Assembly (NCBI GenBank): GCA_002791035.1
Contig: PFWG01000045.1
Coordinates: 1-13,334, forward strand
From: Candidatus Portnoybacteria bacterium CG_4_9_14_3_um_filter_43_11
GTDB taxonomy: Bacteria; Patescibacteriota; Minisyncoccia; Portnoybacterales; UBA2143
Direction: 5' to 3'
DNA: 13,334 nt
This document shows positions 12,997 to 13,334 of the stretch, piece by piece; the first letter of the stretch is position 1; each line of letters opens with the position of its first letter. A model generated the notes under the pieces. The model saw nothing but the letters and a program-made list of their open reading frames with translations, was not told the origin of the DNA and searched no databases. The position numbers were made by a program, and so were the translations under genes.

Positions 12997-13334
12997 ATGA
13001 GCAGAATAGGCAAGAAACCAATTTTAATCCCGAAAAACGTTGAGATAAAAATCAATGACGGCGAAATTTCGGCCAAGGGACCCAAAGGGGAACTTTCTTT
13101 GTCTTGGCCAAGCGAGTTGAGCGTTTCCTTAAAAGAATCCGGCGCCGAGGGAAAAGAAGGCAAAGAGCTGACTATCGGGGTTAAAAAGAAAACCAAGAGA
13201 TCTCCCGCCTTATGGGGGCTTTTTAGAAGTTTGGCCTTTAATCTGGTCTTGGGCGTGTCTGATGGATTTGAGAAGAAGTTGGAAATAAACGGCGTTGGCT
13301 ATCGGGCCTCGGTTGAAGGAAAAAAAATTATCTT
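12997..13334 (+). CDS. rplF: 50S ribosomal protein L6, partial (window ends inside gene)
   Basis: L6 lies at the base of the L7/L12 stalk near the factor-binding site. The reading frame is open from ATG 12997 to the window edge, giving 112 codons of roughly 180 expected. It starts MSRIGKKPILIPKNVEIKIN, continues with KGPKGELSL, and reaches LEINGVGYRASVEGKKI of the second domain. Between these, the first domain has a short charged stretch (about 52-68, with KESGAEGKEGKEL). It lies 14 bases after rpsH, and its start context ATATCAATTATG is the same 12-mer found before rpsC. Beyond the window, rplR, rpsE, rplO and secY would be expected from gene order. Confidence 0.96.
   Translation, partial: MSRIGKKPILIPKNVEIKINDGEISAKGPKGELSLSWPSELSVSLKESGAEGKEGKELTIGVKKKTKRSPALWGLFRSLAFNLVLGVSDGFEKKLEINGVGYRASVEGKKII

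Noticed and set aside
1..13334. Mobile elements, CRISPR arrays, toxin-antitoxin or defence systems
   Set aside because: No transposase, spaced direct repeats, or non-housekeeping gene cluster was seen; apart from two small ORFs, all genes belong to translation.

Overview
This window is a nearly intact str–S10–spc block, the conserved bacterial cluster for the translation machinery. Every gene lies on the plus strand. Protein-level traits suggest a Candidate Phyla Radiation (Patescibacteria) genome, probably Parcubacteria-like. These are a four-cysteine insert in EF-Tu, Lys-rich extensions on several ribosomal proteins, very tight gene packing, and A/T-rich start regions with almost no Shine-Dalgarno (SD) sequences. 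That placement is inferred from sequence character; no phylogeny was run. TGA acts as a stop in two genes, so the UGA=Gly code of Gracilibacteria/SR1 is not in use.

Layout. 1-158: no supported gene. 159-398: a small Tyr/His/Arg-rich protein with an N-terminal signal and in-frame tandem repeats, closed by an intrinsic terminator. 527-602: tRNA-His(GTG). 612-640: a strong sigma70-like promoter. 675-5809: rpsL, rpsG, fusA, a 77-aa Phd/YefM-like small ORF, a second promoter, then tuf and rpsJ. 5810-5980: a structured gap with a seven-codon mini-ORF and a very strong intrinsic terminator. 5981-13334: rplC, rplD, rplW, rplB, rpsS, rplV, rpsC, rplP, rpmC, rpsQ, rplN, rplX, rplE, rpsZ-type S14, rpsH and rplF. 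The last gene is cut by the window end. Gene order is canonical. rpoBC is not directly upstream of rpsL.

How the genes work together. EF-Tu delivers aminoacyl-tRNA, EF-G translocates, and the 19 ribosomal proteins build the 30S (S3, S7, S8, S10, S12, S14, S17, S19) and 50S (L2-L6, L14, L16, L22-L24, L29) subunits. Transcription probably begins before rpsL and again before tuf. The terminator before rplC makes rpsJ the end of the str unit, and it either separates or attenuates the large S10-spc unit.

I found no mobile element, CRISPR array or new multi-gene system; this is a core housekeeping locus. Its interest lies in details: SD-independent starts nearly always preceded by U, a leader element shared by rpsL and tuf, the attenuator-like rplC leader, two hairpins before rpsC, substitutions at functional positions in S12 and L16, and the repeat-rich lipoprotein-like gene.
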